Source of the DNA: Sva-07 sp963698435
GTDB lineage: Bacteria > Actinomycetota > Acidimicrobiia > Acidimicrobiales > Ilumatobacteraceae
Reading direction: 5' to 3'
Assembly (NCBI GenBank): GCA_963698435.1
Contig: CAVOQV010000005.1
Location: forward strand, 434,001-498,000
Length of the DNA: 64,000 nt
Made by a program: the position numbers and the translations under genes. The notes under the pieces were generated by a model. It made no database searches. It saw only the letters and a program-made list of their open reading frames with translations, and was not told the DNA's origin. This document shows, piece by piece, positions 45,407 to 54,670 of the stretch (positions are counted from its first letter, which is position 1; every line of letters begins with the position of its first letter).

Positions 45407-46571
45407 GACGCTGCTGCTCCTCGCGAACGCTCCTCCGACCGGGTGACCCCGACGGCACGACGAGGGATGCCGGGAGGCGCAACACGAACGTCGAGCCTTC
45501 ACCCTCCTGTGAGGACACGAGCACCTCGCCTCCATGATTGGTGGCGACACGGCGGACGATCGAGAGCCCGAGCCCGGTGCCCCCGGTCTCCCGACTGCGC
45601 GCCTTGTCGACTCGATAGAACCGTTCGAACACCCGATCGAGGTCGCGGTTCGGAATGCCGATGCCCTGGTCGGCGACCATGACTTCGACGACCGACTCGT
45701 CGACACGCGTCCGTACCTGGACGACGTCGCCGGCGTGGCTGTACTTCACGGCGTTCTCGACGAGGTTCCCGACCGCCGACACCAGCTGGCGTTCGTCGCC
45801 GCGCACGAACAGGTCATCGGGAAGGTCGAGCGAGCTGATCTCGACCCCGCGTCCGGCGTCGACGACACGACCACGAGCGATCGCTGCCTGCACGACGGCT
45901 GCGAGGTCGACAGGCTCGTCGCCAGGACGGGTCGATTCGATCTCGGACAGCTTGAGGAGATCGTCGATCGTCCGCACCGCGCGATGCGCCTCCTCGACGA
46001 GGTGATCGGACAAGCGCTGCACCACCGCCGGGTCCGATTCGTCGATGAGCGCCTCGGCCAGGACAGCGACCGCTCCGACCGGCGTCTTCAGCTCGTGGGA
46101 GATGTTGGTGACGAAGTCGGACCGCATGGCGTCCGTCCTGACGCGTTCACCGACGTCTCGGACGGTCACGACGGCGCCGCCACCGGGCACGGCATACCCC
46201 GAGATCTCCAGCCAGAGTTTCGGTGGACCGTGGAGTTCCACGATCGCGACGTCGGGTGCACCCGTGCGTGACGCCCGGACGACCGACGCGATGTGATCGT
46301 CGATGAGCACTCCGACGTGGGTGCCGCGAAAGGCCGTTGCCGCATCGTTTCGATACCTGACCTGGCCGGCTTCGTCGATGACGAGCACGCCGATCTCCAG
46401 ATGCTCGACGGCCTCGCGGAGCGACCCGGACACGTCGCCGTCGGTCGCTGCGCCACGCTCGGACTCGTGCGCCGCTGCGTGGCGATCGAGGTCTCGGCGG
46501 TGCCCCCACCGGCACAGGCCGAATCCCACCGCGACCCCGAGCACGAGGGCGATCCCGACCGCGACGATCAT
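45399..46571 (-). CDS. senX3: Sensor histidine kinase, SenX3/PhoR type
   Basis: 390 residues: one N-terminal membrane helix (residues 2-20), PAS-like domain (about 50-140), HisKA with NISHELKTP (His159) and HATPase with NLVENAVKYS (N box), DQGIGIP (G1) and GGTGLGLSIV (G2). No large external sensor domain, as in SenX3, which senses phosphate through Pst/PhoU. It starts 3 nt after the phoU stop. Confidence 0.92.
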   Translation of the reverse strand: MIVAVGIALVLGVAVGFGLCRWGHRRDLDRHAAAHESERGAATDGDVSGSLREAVEHLEIGVLVIDEAGQVRYRNDAATAFRGTHVGVLIDDHIASVVRASRTGAPDVAIVELHGPPKLWLEISGYAVPGGGAVVTVRDVGERVRTDAMRSDFVTNISHELKTPVGAVAVLAEALIDESDPAVVQRLSDHLVEEAHRAVRTIDDLLKLSEIESTRPGDEPVDLAAVVQAAIARGRVVDAGRGVEISSLDLPDDLFVRGDERQLVSAVGNLVENAVKYSHAGDVVQVRTRVDESVVEVMVADQGIGIPNRDLDRVFERFYRVDKARSRETGGTGLGLSIVRRVATNHGGEVLVSSQEGEGSTFVLRLPASLVVPSGSPGRRSVREEQQRRE

Positions 46572-46574
46572 CGC

Positions 46575-47297
46575 TCAGCCGTTGTCGGTCTCTGGCACTG
46601 CAACCACGGTTGGTGGATCGTTGTCGCTCTCTGCGTACGGCCGCTCGGGAAGCCACCCGTTGACGATGTACCGAGTGCGGTCGCCGACGTTGACCGCATG
46701 ATCACCGATCCGCTCGTAGAAGCGGGCGACCACTGCCAGCTGGACGGCAACCTGCAGATCGATGTTGCCGTTCGCATGGCTCTCGAAGATCACCTGGATG
46801 AATTGGCGATGCAGGTCGTCGAGGTACGCATCCATGTCATGGAGTGCGGCGGCGCGCACACCGTCGCGGTTGAGGTAGGCCTCGGTCGCCTCCTTGAAGA
46901 GGACCTGGGCCTGATCGCCCATCTTCTGGATGACGCCGCGAAGGTGCGGGTCGAGTTCGTGGCCGTAGATCCGCCTGGCGGCCTTGCAGATGTTGACGCA
47001 CAGGTCGGCGGAACGCTCGACGTCGGCGATGATCTTGATCGCGGAGATCACCGCGCGAAGGTCGGTCGCAACCGGCGCCTGCAGCGCGATGACCGTGAAG
47101 CACCGCTCTTCGAGTTCGAGCGACCGTCTGTCGTACTCGTCGTCACCGAGGATCATGTATTCGGCCGCCTCGAGGTCCATCGTCAACAGCACCTCGGTCG
47201 CGCGGGGAACGAGTTCGGTGACTCCTGCGGACAGCCGCGCAATGCCGGTCTGGATCTCGTCGAGTTGCTGGTGGAACTCGGACCGCAATTCGTTCAT
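46575..47297 (-). CDS. phoU: Phosphate transport regulator PhoU
   Basis: 240 residues; two three-helix bundles, with EYMILGDDEYDRRSLELEERC and ERSADLCVNICK in the first half and the repeated metal-binding type motif YERIGDHAVNVGDR in the second. Links the Pst transporter to the sensor kinase. ATG at 47297 overlaps the pstB stop (ATGA). The C-terminal 20 residues are variable and acidic. Confidence 0.94.
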   Translation of the reverse strand: MNELRSEFHQQLDEIQTGIARLSAGVTELVPRATEVLLTMDLEAAEYMILGDDEYDRRSLELEERCFTVIALQAPVATDLRAVISAIKIIADVERSADLCVNICKAARRIYGHELDPHLRGVIQKMGDQAQVLFKEATEAYLNRDGVRAAALHDMDAYLDDLHRQFIQVIFESHANGNIDLQVAVQLAVVARFYERIGDHAVNVGDRTRYIVNGWLPERPYAESDNDPPTVVAVPETDNG

Positions 47298-48193
47298 CAG
47301 CCGAACCGCCCGGTCACGTAGTCGATGGTCGACTGCTGTTTCGGGTTCGAGAACATCACGTCGGTGTCGTCCATCTCGACGACGTAGCCGGGTTGGCCGG
47401 TTCCGTCGATCGTGAAGAACGCAGTTCGGTGCGAGACACGAGCGGCCTGCTGCATGTTGTGGGTCACGATCACGATCGTGTACGTCGACTTCAGGTCGTT
47501 CATCAGCTGCTCGATGGCGAGCGTCGAGATCGGGTCGAGGGCCGAACACGGCTCGTCCATGAGCAGGATCTCGGGCTCGACGGCGATCGCACGAGCGATG
47601 CAGAGCCGCTGCTGCTGGCCACCGGACAACCCCGATCCCGGCTTGCCGAGACGGTCCTTGACCTCTTCCCAGAGGTTGGCTCCTCGGAGCGACTTCTCGA
47701 CGAGATCCTCGGCGTCGGACTTGTTGATCCGCTTGCTGTTGAGCCGCTTGCCGGCGAGCACGTTGTCGGCGATCGACATCGTCGGGAACGGGTTCGGCCG
47801 CTGGAAGACCATGCCGACCTTCCGGCGCACGGCGACCGGGTCGACCCCGGGGCCGTACAGGTCCTCGCCGTCCACGTACACCGACCCCTTGACGTGCGCC
47901 CCGTCGATCACCTCGTGCATCCGGTTGAGCGAACGGATGAACGTCGACTTGCCACAGCCCGACGGGCCGATCAGTGCGGTCACCGACCGGGGTTCGATGA
48001 CCATGTTGACATCCTTCACGGCAAGGAAGTCGCCGTAGTAGATGTTGAGGTTCTCGACCACGATCCGGTTGTCCGGTCCCGTGCCCGAGGCCAGGGAGGA
48101 CGCGGTGACCTCCGTGTCGGGGGTGTCGACGCGGTCGGTCATGGTGTCGGTCTCCTCACTGGAGGGGGAACGGGTCGAGCGAACGTTGGTCAT
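47297..48193 (-). CDS. pstB: Phosphate ABC transporter ATPase PstB
   Basis: 298 residues: Walker A GPSGCGKST, Q-loop FQRPNPFPTMS, signature LSGGQQQRLCIARAIA, Walker B ILLMDEPCSALDPIS. The first 40 residues are non-conserved; the ATG at 48142 would give a more usual N-terminus, yet the ATG at 48193 is 3 nt after the pstA stop and fits coupling. Confidence 0.95.
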   Translation of the reverse strand: MTNVRSTRSPSSEETDTMTDRVDTPDTEVTASSLASGTGPDNRIVVENLNIYYGDFLAVKDVNMVIEPRSVTALIGPSGCGKSTFIRSLNRMHEVIDGAHVKGSVYVDGEDLYGPGVDPVAVRRKVGMVFQRPNPFPTMSIADNVLAGKRLNSKRINKSDAEDLVEKSLRGANLWEEVKDRLGKPGSGLSGGQQQRLCIARAIAVEPEILLMDEPCSALDPISTLAIEQLMNDLKSTYTIVIVTHNMQQAARVSHRTAFFTIDGTGQPGYVVEMDDTDVMFSNPKQQSTIDYVTGRFG

Positions 48194-48196
48194 GGT

Positions 48197-49273
48197 TCAC
48201 CGAAGGCCTTTCGGCTTGAGCACACTGGACAGAATACGGGCCACCGTGAAGAGCACCATCACGATGATGATCAGCACCAACGCGGCGGCCCAGGCGCGGT
48301 CCTGCCCCGCCTCGGGTGGGATGCCCGGCTGGACGTACTGGTAGTAGGTGAACACGGGGAGCGTGGTCATGCGGCCGTCCAAGGGGTTCCAGTTCACGCC
48401 CTGGGCGAGCCCGACGGTGACCAGCAACGGGGCGGTCTCGCCGATCACGCGGGCGATGGCGAGCACGACGCCGGTGATGATGCCGGCGATCGCCGTGGGC
48501 AGCACGACCTTGACGACCGTCTTCCACTTGGGGACGCCGAGCGCGTAGGCCGCTTCGCGGAGTTCGTTGGGAACGAGCCGGAGCATTTCCTCGGCCGAGC
48601 GCACGATCACCGGGGTCATCAGGACCGTGAGAGCCACCGCTCCAGCGAGACCCGAGCGCGTGCCGGGCCCGAACATCAACTCGAAGAGGGCGTAGGCGAA
48701 CAAGCCCGCGACGATCGAGGGAATGCCGGTCATCACGTCGACCATCGACTGGATCGCCTTGGCGAGCTTCGTGCCGTGCCCGTACTCGGCGAGGTAGATG
48801 GCGGTGAACAACCCGAAGGGCACCGACATCAGGGTGGCGAGACCGGTGACGATCAGCGTGCCGATGATCGCGTGATAGATCCCGCCGCCTTCGCCGACGA
48901 CGCCACGCATCGTCTCGGTGAAGAACTCGACGTCGAAGCGATTGGTCCCGCGCTCGACCACGGTCCAGATGAGCGACACCAGCGGCATCGCCACCAGGAG
49001 GAACGCGCTCGTCACGATCGCTGCCATCAACCGGTCGAGCGCCCGGCGCGACCCCTCGACCACTCGTGAAACCACGTAGATGCCGACGCAGTACGCCACG
49101 ATCGACACGATGATCCAGCGCGCCCAGTTCGGCTGACCCTCGGCAGCCCACGACAGCGCCCCCAGTGCAACTGCACCGGTCATGACGGCGAGCCGCGGGC
49201 CGCGCCGGAGTCGGTCGGCGCTGATCGACGAGGCGCCAGATGCCGGAGCGGGGCGTTCTTCGATCAGCGTCAT
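48197..49273 (-). CDS. pstA: Phosphate ABC transporter permease PstA
   Basis: 358 residues. Two extra N-terminal helices (about 28-75) precede the six-helix permease core; the EAA loop is LREAAYALGVPKWKTVVKVVLP. ATG overlaps the pstC stop (ATGA). Inner-membrane half of the phosphate channel with PstC. Confidence 0.95.
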   Translation of the reverse strand: MTLIEERPAPASGASSISADRLRRGPRLAVMTGAVALGALSWAAEGQPNWARWIIVSIVAYCVGIYVVSRVVEGSRRALDRLMAAIVTSAFLLVAMPLVSLIWTVVERGTNRFDVEFFTETMRGVVGEGGGIYHAIIGTLIVTGLATLMSVPFGLFTAIYLAEYGHGTKLAKAIQSMVDVMTGIPSIVAGLFAYALFELMFGPGTRSGLAGAVALTVLMTPVIVRSAEEMLRLVPNELREAAYALGVPKWKTVVKVVLPTAIAGIITGVVLAIARVIGETAPLLVTVGLAQGVNWNPLDGRMTTLPVFTYYQYVQPGIPPEAGQDRAWAAALVLIIIVMVLFTVARILSSVLKPKGLR

Positions 49274-50229
49274 CCGTCCGCCCCCGAGAATCCGGTGTCG
49301 GCGATCCGGCGCGCGAACGAGTTGACGACGAAGGTCACGAAGAACAGCACGAGGCCGGTGGCGATCAGCCGGTTGACCTCGAGGCCGGACGACTCCGGGA
49401 ACTTGAGGGCGATGTTCGACGCGATCGTGTTCGGGTTCTGGGTGCTGATCACGTTGACGGTGATGATGTCGGCGGGCGACAGGATGATCGCCACTGCCAT
49501 CGTCTCACCGAGCGCCCGGCCGAGGCCGAGCATCGCTCCGCTGATCACGCCCGAGCGGCCGTACGGCAGCACCGCCTGTCGGATCATCTCCCACTTGGTC
49601 GCTCCCAGAGCGAGCGACGCTTCCTCGTGGAGGCGTGGTGTCTGCAGGAAGACCTCCCGGGAGATGGCGGTGATGATGGGAAGGATCATCACCGCCAGCA
49701 CCACCGCGGCCGTCATCATCGTGCGACCGCTGGCCGATGCGGGACCGGCGAAGAACGGCAGGAAGCCGAGGTTGTCCTCCAGCCACGGATAGACGCTGCG
49801 CGACAGGATCGGCGCGAGCACGGCGATGCCCCAGATGCCGAACACCACGCTCGGGATCGCGGCGAGCAGGTCGATGAAGTAGCCGAGCGACTGGGCGAGT
49901 CGCTTCGGGGCGTAGTGGCTGACGAAGAGCGCCACGGCGACGGCGAGCGGCAACGCGAGCAGCAGCGACAGGAACGCCGCCCAGATCGTGCCGAAGAGCA
50001 GGGGTGCGACATATTGGAGGAACGTGTCGCTGCCGTCGAACTCCGACACGTCGGCACCGAAGGTGGGCCACGCCTCGACGAAGAGGAACAGCGCCACCGC
50101 GGCAAGCGTGACGAGGATCAGGATGCCGGCACCGAGCGAGATGCCGCCGAAGATCCGATCGCCGAGCTTGCTCGTCTTCTCGGTCGGCGCCGCAGTACTG
50201 CCGCTCGGCGGGCTGTCAGTGATGGTCAC
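49270..50229 (-). CDS. pstC: Phosphate ABC transporter permease PstC
   Basis: 319 residues, six helices, EAA loop HEEASLALGATKWEMIRQAVLP, and GRALGETMAVAI near the end. GTG start at 50229 with GGAGGA 9 nt upstream. It follows pstS after a gap that holds a strong hairpin (50293-50332). Confidence 0.95.
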   Translation of the reverse strand: MTITDSPPSGSTAAPTEKTSKLGDRIFGGISLGAGILILVTLAAVALFLFVEAWPTFGADVSEFDGSDTFLQYVAPLLFGTIWAAFLSLLLALPLAVAVALFVSHYAPKRLAQSLGYFIDLLAAIPSVVFGIWGIAVLAPILSRSVYPWLEDNLGFLPFFAGPASASGRTMMTAAVVLAVMILPIITAISREVFLQTPRLHEEASLALGATKWEMIRQAVLPYGRSGVISGAMLGLGRALGETMAVAIILSPADIITVNVISTQNPNTIASNIALKFPESSGLEVNRLIATGLVLFFVTFVVNSFARRIADTGFSGADG

Positions 50230-50292
50230 GCGCTACATCCTCCGGACCGCTCGGCACGAGCGGGGTGTCGATCGTTCGTTTCCCGGACCGGC

Positions 50293-50332
50293 CCCGGTTC
50301 CGGGCCCACCCTAGGGCAGGCCCGGAACCGGG
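50293..50332. terminator. Strong intercistronic hairpin between pstS and pstC
   Basis: Perfect 14-bp stem CCCGGTTCCGGGCC / GGCCCGGAACCGGG (50293-50306 and 50319-50332) with a 12-nt loop that itself contains CCCTAGGG. On the minus strand it comes 35 nt after the pstS stop and 64 nt before the pstC start, with no U-tract. Probably a partial terminator or mRNA-stabilising element that makes PstS more abundant than the membrane subunits. Confidence 0.7.
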
Positions 50333-50366
50333 ATCGTTTCCGGGGGGGTGATGGGAGAGGGACCGG

Positions 50367-51524
50367 TCAGCCGGCGACCGAGATCTGGTCGATCGTGTTC
50401 TGGATCTCGGCCTGGACCTCTGCCGAGATCGGGGCGGAACCGGCCGACTCGGCGGAGGCCGTCTGGCCCTCGTCGGAGCCGACGTAGCCCATGAAGGCCT
50501 TCACCAGATCGACCGTTTCCTGGCTGTCGTACTGCAGGCAGACGATGTGGTACGAGACCAGCGCGATCGGGTACGTGTCGGCGGAGTCCGGCGTGCGGTT
50601 GACCTCGATGGCGAAGTCGAACTCGCTCTGGCCTCCGGTGCGCTCCGACGAGTCGACGATCCGACCGGCGGCTTCCGGCGAGAACTCGACGAACTCGCCC
50701 GCAACGCCGACGGCGGCTGCCGGGAGGTCACCGATCTGGCTTGCGTCGGCGTAGCCGATCGAGCCTTCACCGGCATCGACTGCAGCCACGACGCCGACGG
50801 TCTGCTGCCCGCCCTCGCCGCCGCCCGGTCCATCGGAGTCCCATGCTTCGATCGCCCCGAACGTCCACACGTCCGGTGCGGCCTGCGACATGTAGTCGGT
50901 GAAGTTCTCGGTGGTACCGGACTCGTCGGAGCGGTGGACCGGGGTGATCGCCGTGTCCGGCAAGTCGAGGTCGGGGTTGTCGGCAGCGATCGCCGGGTCG
51001 TTCCAGACGGTGATCTCGTTGGCGAAGATGCCGGCGATCACCTCGGGCGACAGGTTGAGCGTCTCCCCCTCGAGCGACGGCAGGTTGTACGGCAGCGCGA
51101 TCGGCGAGATGTAGTGCGGGAGGTTCACCGCACCCTGATCGCCCGCGCAGCGCTCGATCGACTGCTGGTACTCGTCGTCCTTCAGCGCCGCGTCGGAGCC
51201 GGCGAAGTCCGAGCCCCCGGACAGGAATTGCTCGCGGCCGCCTCCGGAGCCGATCGGGTCGTACTCGACCGTGACATCGGGGTTGGCGGCCTGGAATCCG
51301 GCCTGCCAACCTGCCATGGCCGCAGCCTGCGACGACGCGCCGGCACCGACGAGGGTGCCGGACACCTCGGCCATGGCGTCACCGCCACCGGAGGGTTCGG
51401 ACGTGTCGCCGGCGCCTGCGGGCGCCTCGGTGCTCGACGAGCCGTCGTCGTCGCTGCCACACGCGGCGGCGACGAGGGTCAGTGCGATGGCTCCGGCAAA
51501 GATGCGGCGCTTGGGACTGTTCAC
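50367..51524 (-). CDS. pstS: Phosphate-binding lipoprotein PstS
   Basis: 385 residues from the GTG at 51524 (GGAG 8 nt before it; an upstream ATG at 51560 is less likely). Lipobox LVAAAC (Cys22), Ser/Gly linker, then the periplasmic-type binding fold: GAGASSQAAAMAGW, GSGGGREQFLSGGSDFAGSDA (phosphate-binding Ser/Asp residues) and HRSDESGTTENFTDYM. Captures phosphate for PstCAB. First gene of the pstSCAB-phoU-senX3-regX3 operon. Confidence 0.95.
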   Translation of the reverse strand: MNSPKRRIFAGAIALTLVAAACGSDDDGSSSTEAPAGAGDTSEPSGGGDAMAEVSGTLVGAGASSQAAAMAGWQAGFQAANPDVTVEYDPIGSGGGREQFLSGGSDFAGSDAALKDDEYQQSIERCAGDQGAVNLPHYISPIALPYNLPSLEGETLNLSPEVIAGIFANEITVWNDPAIAADNPDLDLPDTAITPVHRSDESGTTENFTDYMSQAAPDVWTFGAIEAWDSDGPGGGEGGQQTVGVVAAVDAGEGSIGYADASQIGDLPAAAVGVAGEFVEFSPEAAGRIVDSSERTGGQSEFDFAIEVNRTPDSADTYPIALVSYHIVCLQYDSQETVDLVKAFMGYVGSDEGQTASAESAGSAPISAEVQAEIQNTIDQISVAG

Positions 51525-51616
51525 GCTTCCAACTCCGTTCGTAGGGGGTCGATTGGTCATGCGGTGTTCACATGCACCGACGATCGTCGGCGCCGGCGAG
51601 CACCGTAGACACCCCA

Positions 51617-51656
51617 GATGAACCACGACCCCGGATCAGGTGAACGACGGGTGAAC
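51617..51656 (-). promoter_or_regulatory. Pho box upstream of pstS
   Basis: On the minus strand GTTCACCCGTCGTTCACC (51656-51639) is a pair of GTTCACC direct repeats at an 11-bp period, the form recognised by PhoP in Streptomyces and RegX3 in mycobacteria. A third GTTCATC at 51623-51617 keeps the same phase with one unit skipped. TACGGT at 51607-51602 is a likely -10, putting the transcription start near 51595 with a leader of about 70 nt that contains the 14-bp palindrome CCGACGATCGTCGG (51577-51590). Confidence 0.8.
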
Positions 51657-51693
51657 AGGAGCGGTCACCTGGGCGAACTCTGCCCCGGAGTGC

Positions 51694-53778
51694 TCACGTG
51701 CGGCCGGTGAGCTGCTGCCCGACCATCCAGCGGTACATCCGCTCCTGGCTGTGGGGCTCGAAGGCATTCGTGGGACCGACGCGCATCCAGGTGTCGTCGG
51801 GCTGCAGTTCCCAGGCGACGATGTCGTCGGCCAGCGCGAATTCGAGTGCCTGGTCGAGCGCCGCCGTGTGACGGGGGTGCTCGATCGGCACCATGACCTC
51901 GACGCGGCGGTTCAGGTTGCGCGGCATGAGATCGGCGGAGCCGATCAAGAACACCGCATCGGACGTCGCCGTCGCGAGTCGCTCGCCGTGCACCACGTTG
52001 CCGTGGCCGAAGCGGTAGATCCGGCTGTGCTCGAGATAGCGACCGAGGATGCTTCGGACCCGGATCGTTTCGGACAGCCCGGGGACGCCCGCACGCAGAC
52101 AGCAGATGCCGCGCACCACCATGTCGATGCGCGTCCCCTGGGCGCTCGCCGCGTACAAGGTCTCGATCAGTTCGTCGTCGGCGACCGAGTTGCACTTGAG
52201 CACGATGTGGCCGTCCTCACCGAAGGACGCTTCGTGCTCGATCAGGTCGACCAGTTGGCGCCGCAGGTCACGAGGCGCGACCAGCAGATTGCGGTAGTCC
52301 TCCGAACGGCTGTAGCCGGTGAGGTGGTTGAACAACTGCGTCGCGTCGTCACCGATGTCGGGCGCACAGGTCAGGACACCGATGTCTTCGTAGATCCTCG
52401 AGGTCTTGGCGTTGTAGTTGCCGGTCCCGATGTGCACGTAGCGACGCAGTTCGTCACCGTCGTCGCGCACGACCAGCGCAACCTTGCTGTGAGTCTTCAG
52501 ACCGACCATCCCGTACACGACGTGCACCCCGGCTCGTTCGAGTTGGCGGGCCCACTGCACGTTGTTCGCTTCGTCGAAGCGGGCCTTGAGCTCGACGAGA
52601 ACGGCAACCTGGACGCCGCGCTCAGCGGCGCGGATCAGGCTGCGGATGATCGCACTGTCACCGCCAGCGCGGTAGAGCGTCATCTTGATCGACTGCACAT
52701 TGGGGTCGACGGAAGCCTGCGAGATGAACGCCTCGACACTGGCCGAGAAGCTCTCGTACGGATGATGAACCATCAGGGCTCGGTGGCGCATCACGTCGAA
52801 GATCGGCCGGTCGGTCTCGTCGGCGGCAAGGATCCGACCGGACGTGACCGGTGGCCAGGGCTCGTCTTTGAGGTCGGGGCGCTCGAGATCGAGCAGCTGC
52901 CACAGAAAGCTCAGGTCGAGTGGCGCGCGATGGAACGTCACGTCGTCCATCGTGAGTTCGAGTTCGCGGACGAGCAGCTCGAGCACTTCGGCGCCGATGT
53001 CGTGCGACACTTCGAGGCGCACGGCCTTGTTGAACCGTCGCCGACGGAGCTCCATCTCGACGGCTTCGAGCAGATCGTCGGCCTCCTCCTCTTCCAGGGT
53101 GAGGTCGGCGTTCCGACTCACCCGGAACGGCGCCCAGTCCTCGACGATCATCCCGACGAAGAGCCGGTCGAGCTTGGCCGCGATCACCTGCTCGACGGGG
53201 AGGTAACGACCTGGCGCAACGGGCACCAGACGCGGGAGGAGTTTGGGGACCTTCAGCCGAGCGAAGCGTCGGTCGCCGGTTTCCGGGTCAGCGACGTTGA
53301 CCGCCAGCGACAGTGCGAGGTCGGAGATGTAGGGAAACGGATGCCCGGGGTCGACGGCCAGCGGGGTGAGTACCGGGAAGACCCGGTCGTCGAACCAGTC
53401 GTCGAGTTCGGCGCGCTCGTCGACGGTGACGTCATCCCAGGAGATGATGTCGATGCCCGCCTCACGAAGTTCCGGGACCAACCGGTCGACGAACGCGCCG
53501 TCGATTCGATCGACGAAATCGAGCACCGCGTGGCCGATCTCTGCCAGCGTCTGCGCCGGCGTTCGGCCGTCGGGCGACGGCCGGTCGATACCGGCGACGA
53601 TCTGGTCCTTGAGCGCAGCGACGCGCACCTGGAAGAACTCGTCGAGATTGGTGGCTGCGATCGCACAGAACTTGGCCCGCTCGAGCAGTGGGATTCCCGG
53701 CTCGCTCGCCAGCTGGAGAACCCGGTCGTTGAACTGCATCCAGCTCAACTCTCGGTTCCTGAATCGCGAGTCGGTCAT
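51694..53778 (-). CDS. ppk1: Polyphosphate kinase 1
   Basis: Makes polyphosphate from ATP at the membrane. 694 residues: N domain NRELSWMQFNDRVLQLA, head domain, then the two PLD-like domains with IKMTLYRAGGDSAI, the autophosphorylated His in YGMVGLKTHSKVALVV, HIGTGNYNAKTSRIYED and GSADLMPRNLNRRVEV. Start ATG at 53778 with GGGAG upstream. Located directly upstream of pstS but separated from it by the pho box; it may itself be phosphate-regulated, which the sequence does not show. Confidence 0.95.
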   Translation of the reverse strand: MTDSRFRNRELSWMQFNDRVLQLASEPGIPLLERAKFCAIAATNLDEFFQVRVAALKDQIVAGIDRPSPDGRTPAQTLAEIGHAVLDFVDRIDGAFVDRLVPELREAGIDIISWDDVTVDERAELDDWFDDRVFPVLTPLAVDPGHPFPYISDLALSLAVNVADPETGDRRFARLKVPKLLPRLVPVAPGRYLPVEQVIAAKLDRLFVGMIVEDWAPFRVSRNADLTLEEEEADDLLEAVEMELRRRRFNKAVRLEVSHDIGAEVLELLVRELELTMDDVTFHRAPLDLSFLWQLLDLERPDLKDEPWPPVTSGRILAADETDRPIFDVMRHRALMVHHPYESFSASVEAFISQASVDPNVQSIKMTLYRAGGDSAIIRSLIRAAERGVQVAVLVELKARFDEANNVQWARQLERAGVHVVYGMVGLKTHSKVALVVRDDGDELRRYVHIGTGNYNAKTSRIYEDIGVLTCAPDIGDDATQLFNHLTGYSRSEDYRNLLVAPRDLRRQLVDLIEHEASFGEDGHIVLKCNSVADDELIETLYAASAQGTRIDMVVRGICCLRAGVPGLSETIRVRSILGRYLEHSRIYRFGHGNVVHGERLATATSDAVFLIGSADLMPRNLNRRVEVMVPIEHPRHTAALDQALEFALADDIVAWELQPDDTWMRVGPTNAFEPHSQERMYRWMVGQQLTGRT

Positions 53779-53827
53779 CCCAGCACTCCCGTTCCTAGGT
53801 GAGCACCATCGTCATCGGGGAGCGATC

Positions 53828-54094
53828 TCAGGCGTCGTCCTCGGCGTATCCGAGGTCCCATTCGATGGTGATCAGCTCACGCTCGGCATCGCGGACGATG
53901 CGCTCCCGGTTGCGGCGGAACTGCGGATCGTCGCGGGGCAGCAACACCAGGCGTGCGAGCACTCGAGCCCGGAACTCGTCGAGCACCTGACGATCGCCCC
54001 AGTCTCCGTAGACCTCCCAGTGCGGAGCCACCGGGCCGTGGTACACGATGCGGGCGTGGGCCCGCGGGGCCTGGGTCTCGGCGAGGTCGGTCAT
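53828..54094 (-). CDS. Small conserved-looking acidic protein, unknown function
   Basis: 88 residues from the ATG at 54094. Contains ARIVYHGPVAPHWEVYGDWGD and a helical C-terminus DDPQFRRNRERIVRDAERELITIEWDLGY. No signal, no membrane segment, no motif I can name. It precedes ppk1 by 49 nt on the same strand, so the two may form an operon. A start at 54139 would add 15 residues of little character. Confidence 0.6.
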   Translation of the reverse strand: MTDLAETQAPRAHARIVYHGPVAPHWEVYGDWGDRQVLDEFRARVLARLVLLPRDDPQFRRNRERIVRDAERELITIEWDLGYAEDDA

Positions 54095-54166
54095 GTGTGC
54101 CGACTCTATCGGCACCAGCGGAGTCCGGTCGGATGTCACACGCTGGCATTCACATTACGGACATGT

Positions 54167-54172
54167 TACGAT
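54167..54172 (+). promoter_or_regulatory. Putative whiB promoter (-10) with long 5' leader
   Basis: TACGAT in an AT-rich patch (CATTACGGACATGTTACGAT region). If used, transcription begins near 54180, leaving a 5' untranslated leader of about 150 nt before the whiB ATG. Long leaders are common for whiB genes. The remaining 54095-54327 holds nothing else recognisable. Confidence 0.4.
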
Positions 54173-54327
54173 TTGCCGTCGGGTCGAAGACAATACGCCC
54201 CAACCTCCTCTTACCTCGGCCAGCCACACTTGCAGCGTTTCCTCACGGAATCAGGGAACCGAACCGACGTGCCGAGCGTCCAACCATCACTCCACACTCC
54301 ACACCACCCCCCGCAGGAAGGGTCATC

Positions 54328-54633
54328 ATGGCCAAGCTCCCCAGCCGCTCCAAGCAGATCCCGATCGAGACGGCGCACGTCCCGCACGACCCCGATTCGG
54401 CCACCGCCTGGATGGCGGACGGCAACTGCCGTCTTCATCCGCCCGCCACGTTCTTCCCCAGCGACGGCGTCGGCGTCGACCGCGCGCGCAAGATCTGCAA
54501 GGACTGCCCGGTGATCTCGACATGCCTCGAATTCGCTCTCGAGGAGCGAATCGACCACGGCGTCTGGGGCGGCTGCAGCGAGCGTGAGCGGCGCCGGATC
54601 CTCAAACGCCGCCGCGTCGACGCCACCGTCTAA
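54328..54633 (+). CDS. WhiB-family iron-sulfur transcription factor (first copy)
   Basis: 101 residues; ATG at 54328 preceded by AGGAAGGG. Four cysteines for the [4Fe-4S] cluster: GNC, then CKDC and STC, followed by the turn GVWGG and the basic DNA-binding tail ERRRILKRRR. WhiB proteins bind the RNA polymerase sigma subunit and control division, stress or development. Which Wbl class is not clear. Palindromic repeats follow its stop codon. Confidence 0.93.
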   Translation: MAKLPSRSKQIPIETAHVPHDPDSATAWMADGNCRLHPPATFFPSDGVGVDRARKICKDCPVISTCLEFALEERIDHGVWGGCSERERRRILKRRRVDATV

Positions 54634-54670
54634 CCGTTAAGCGGTCCGCTCCACGAGCGATCAACCCAGA

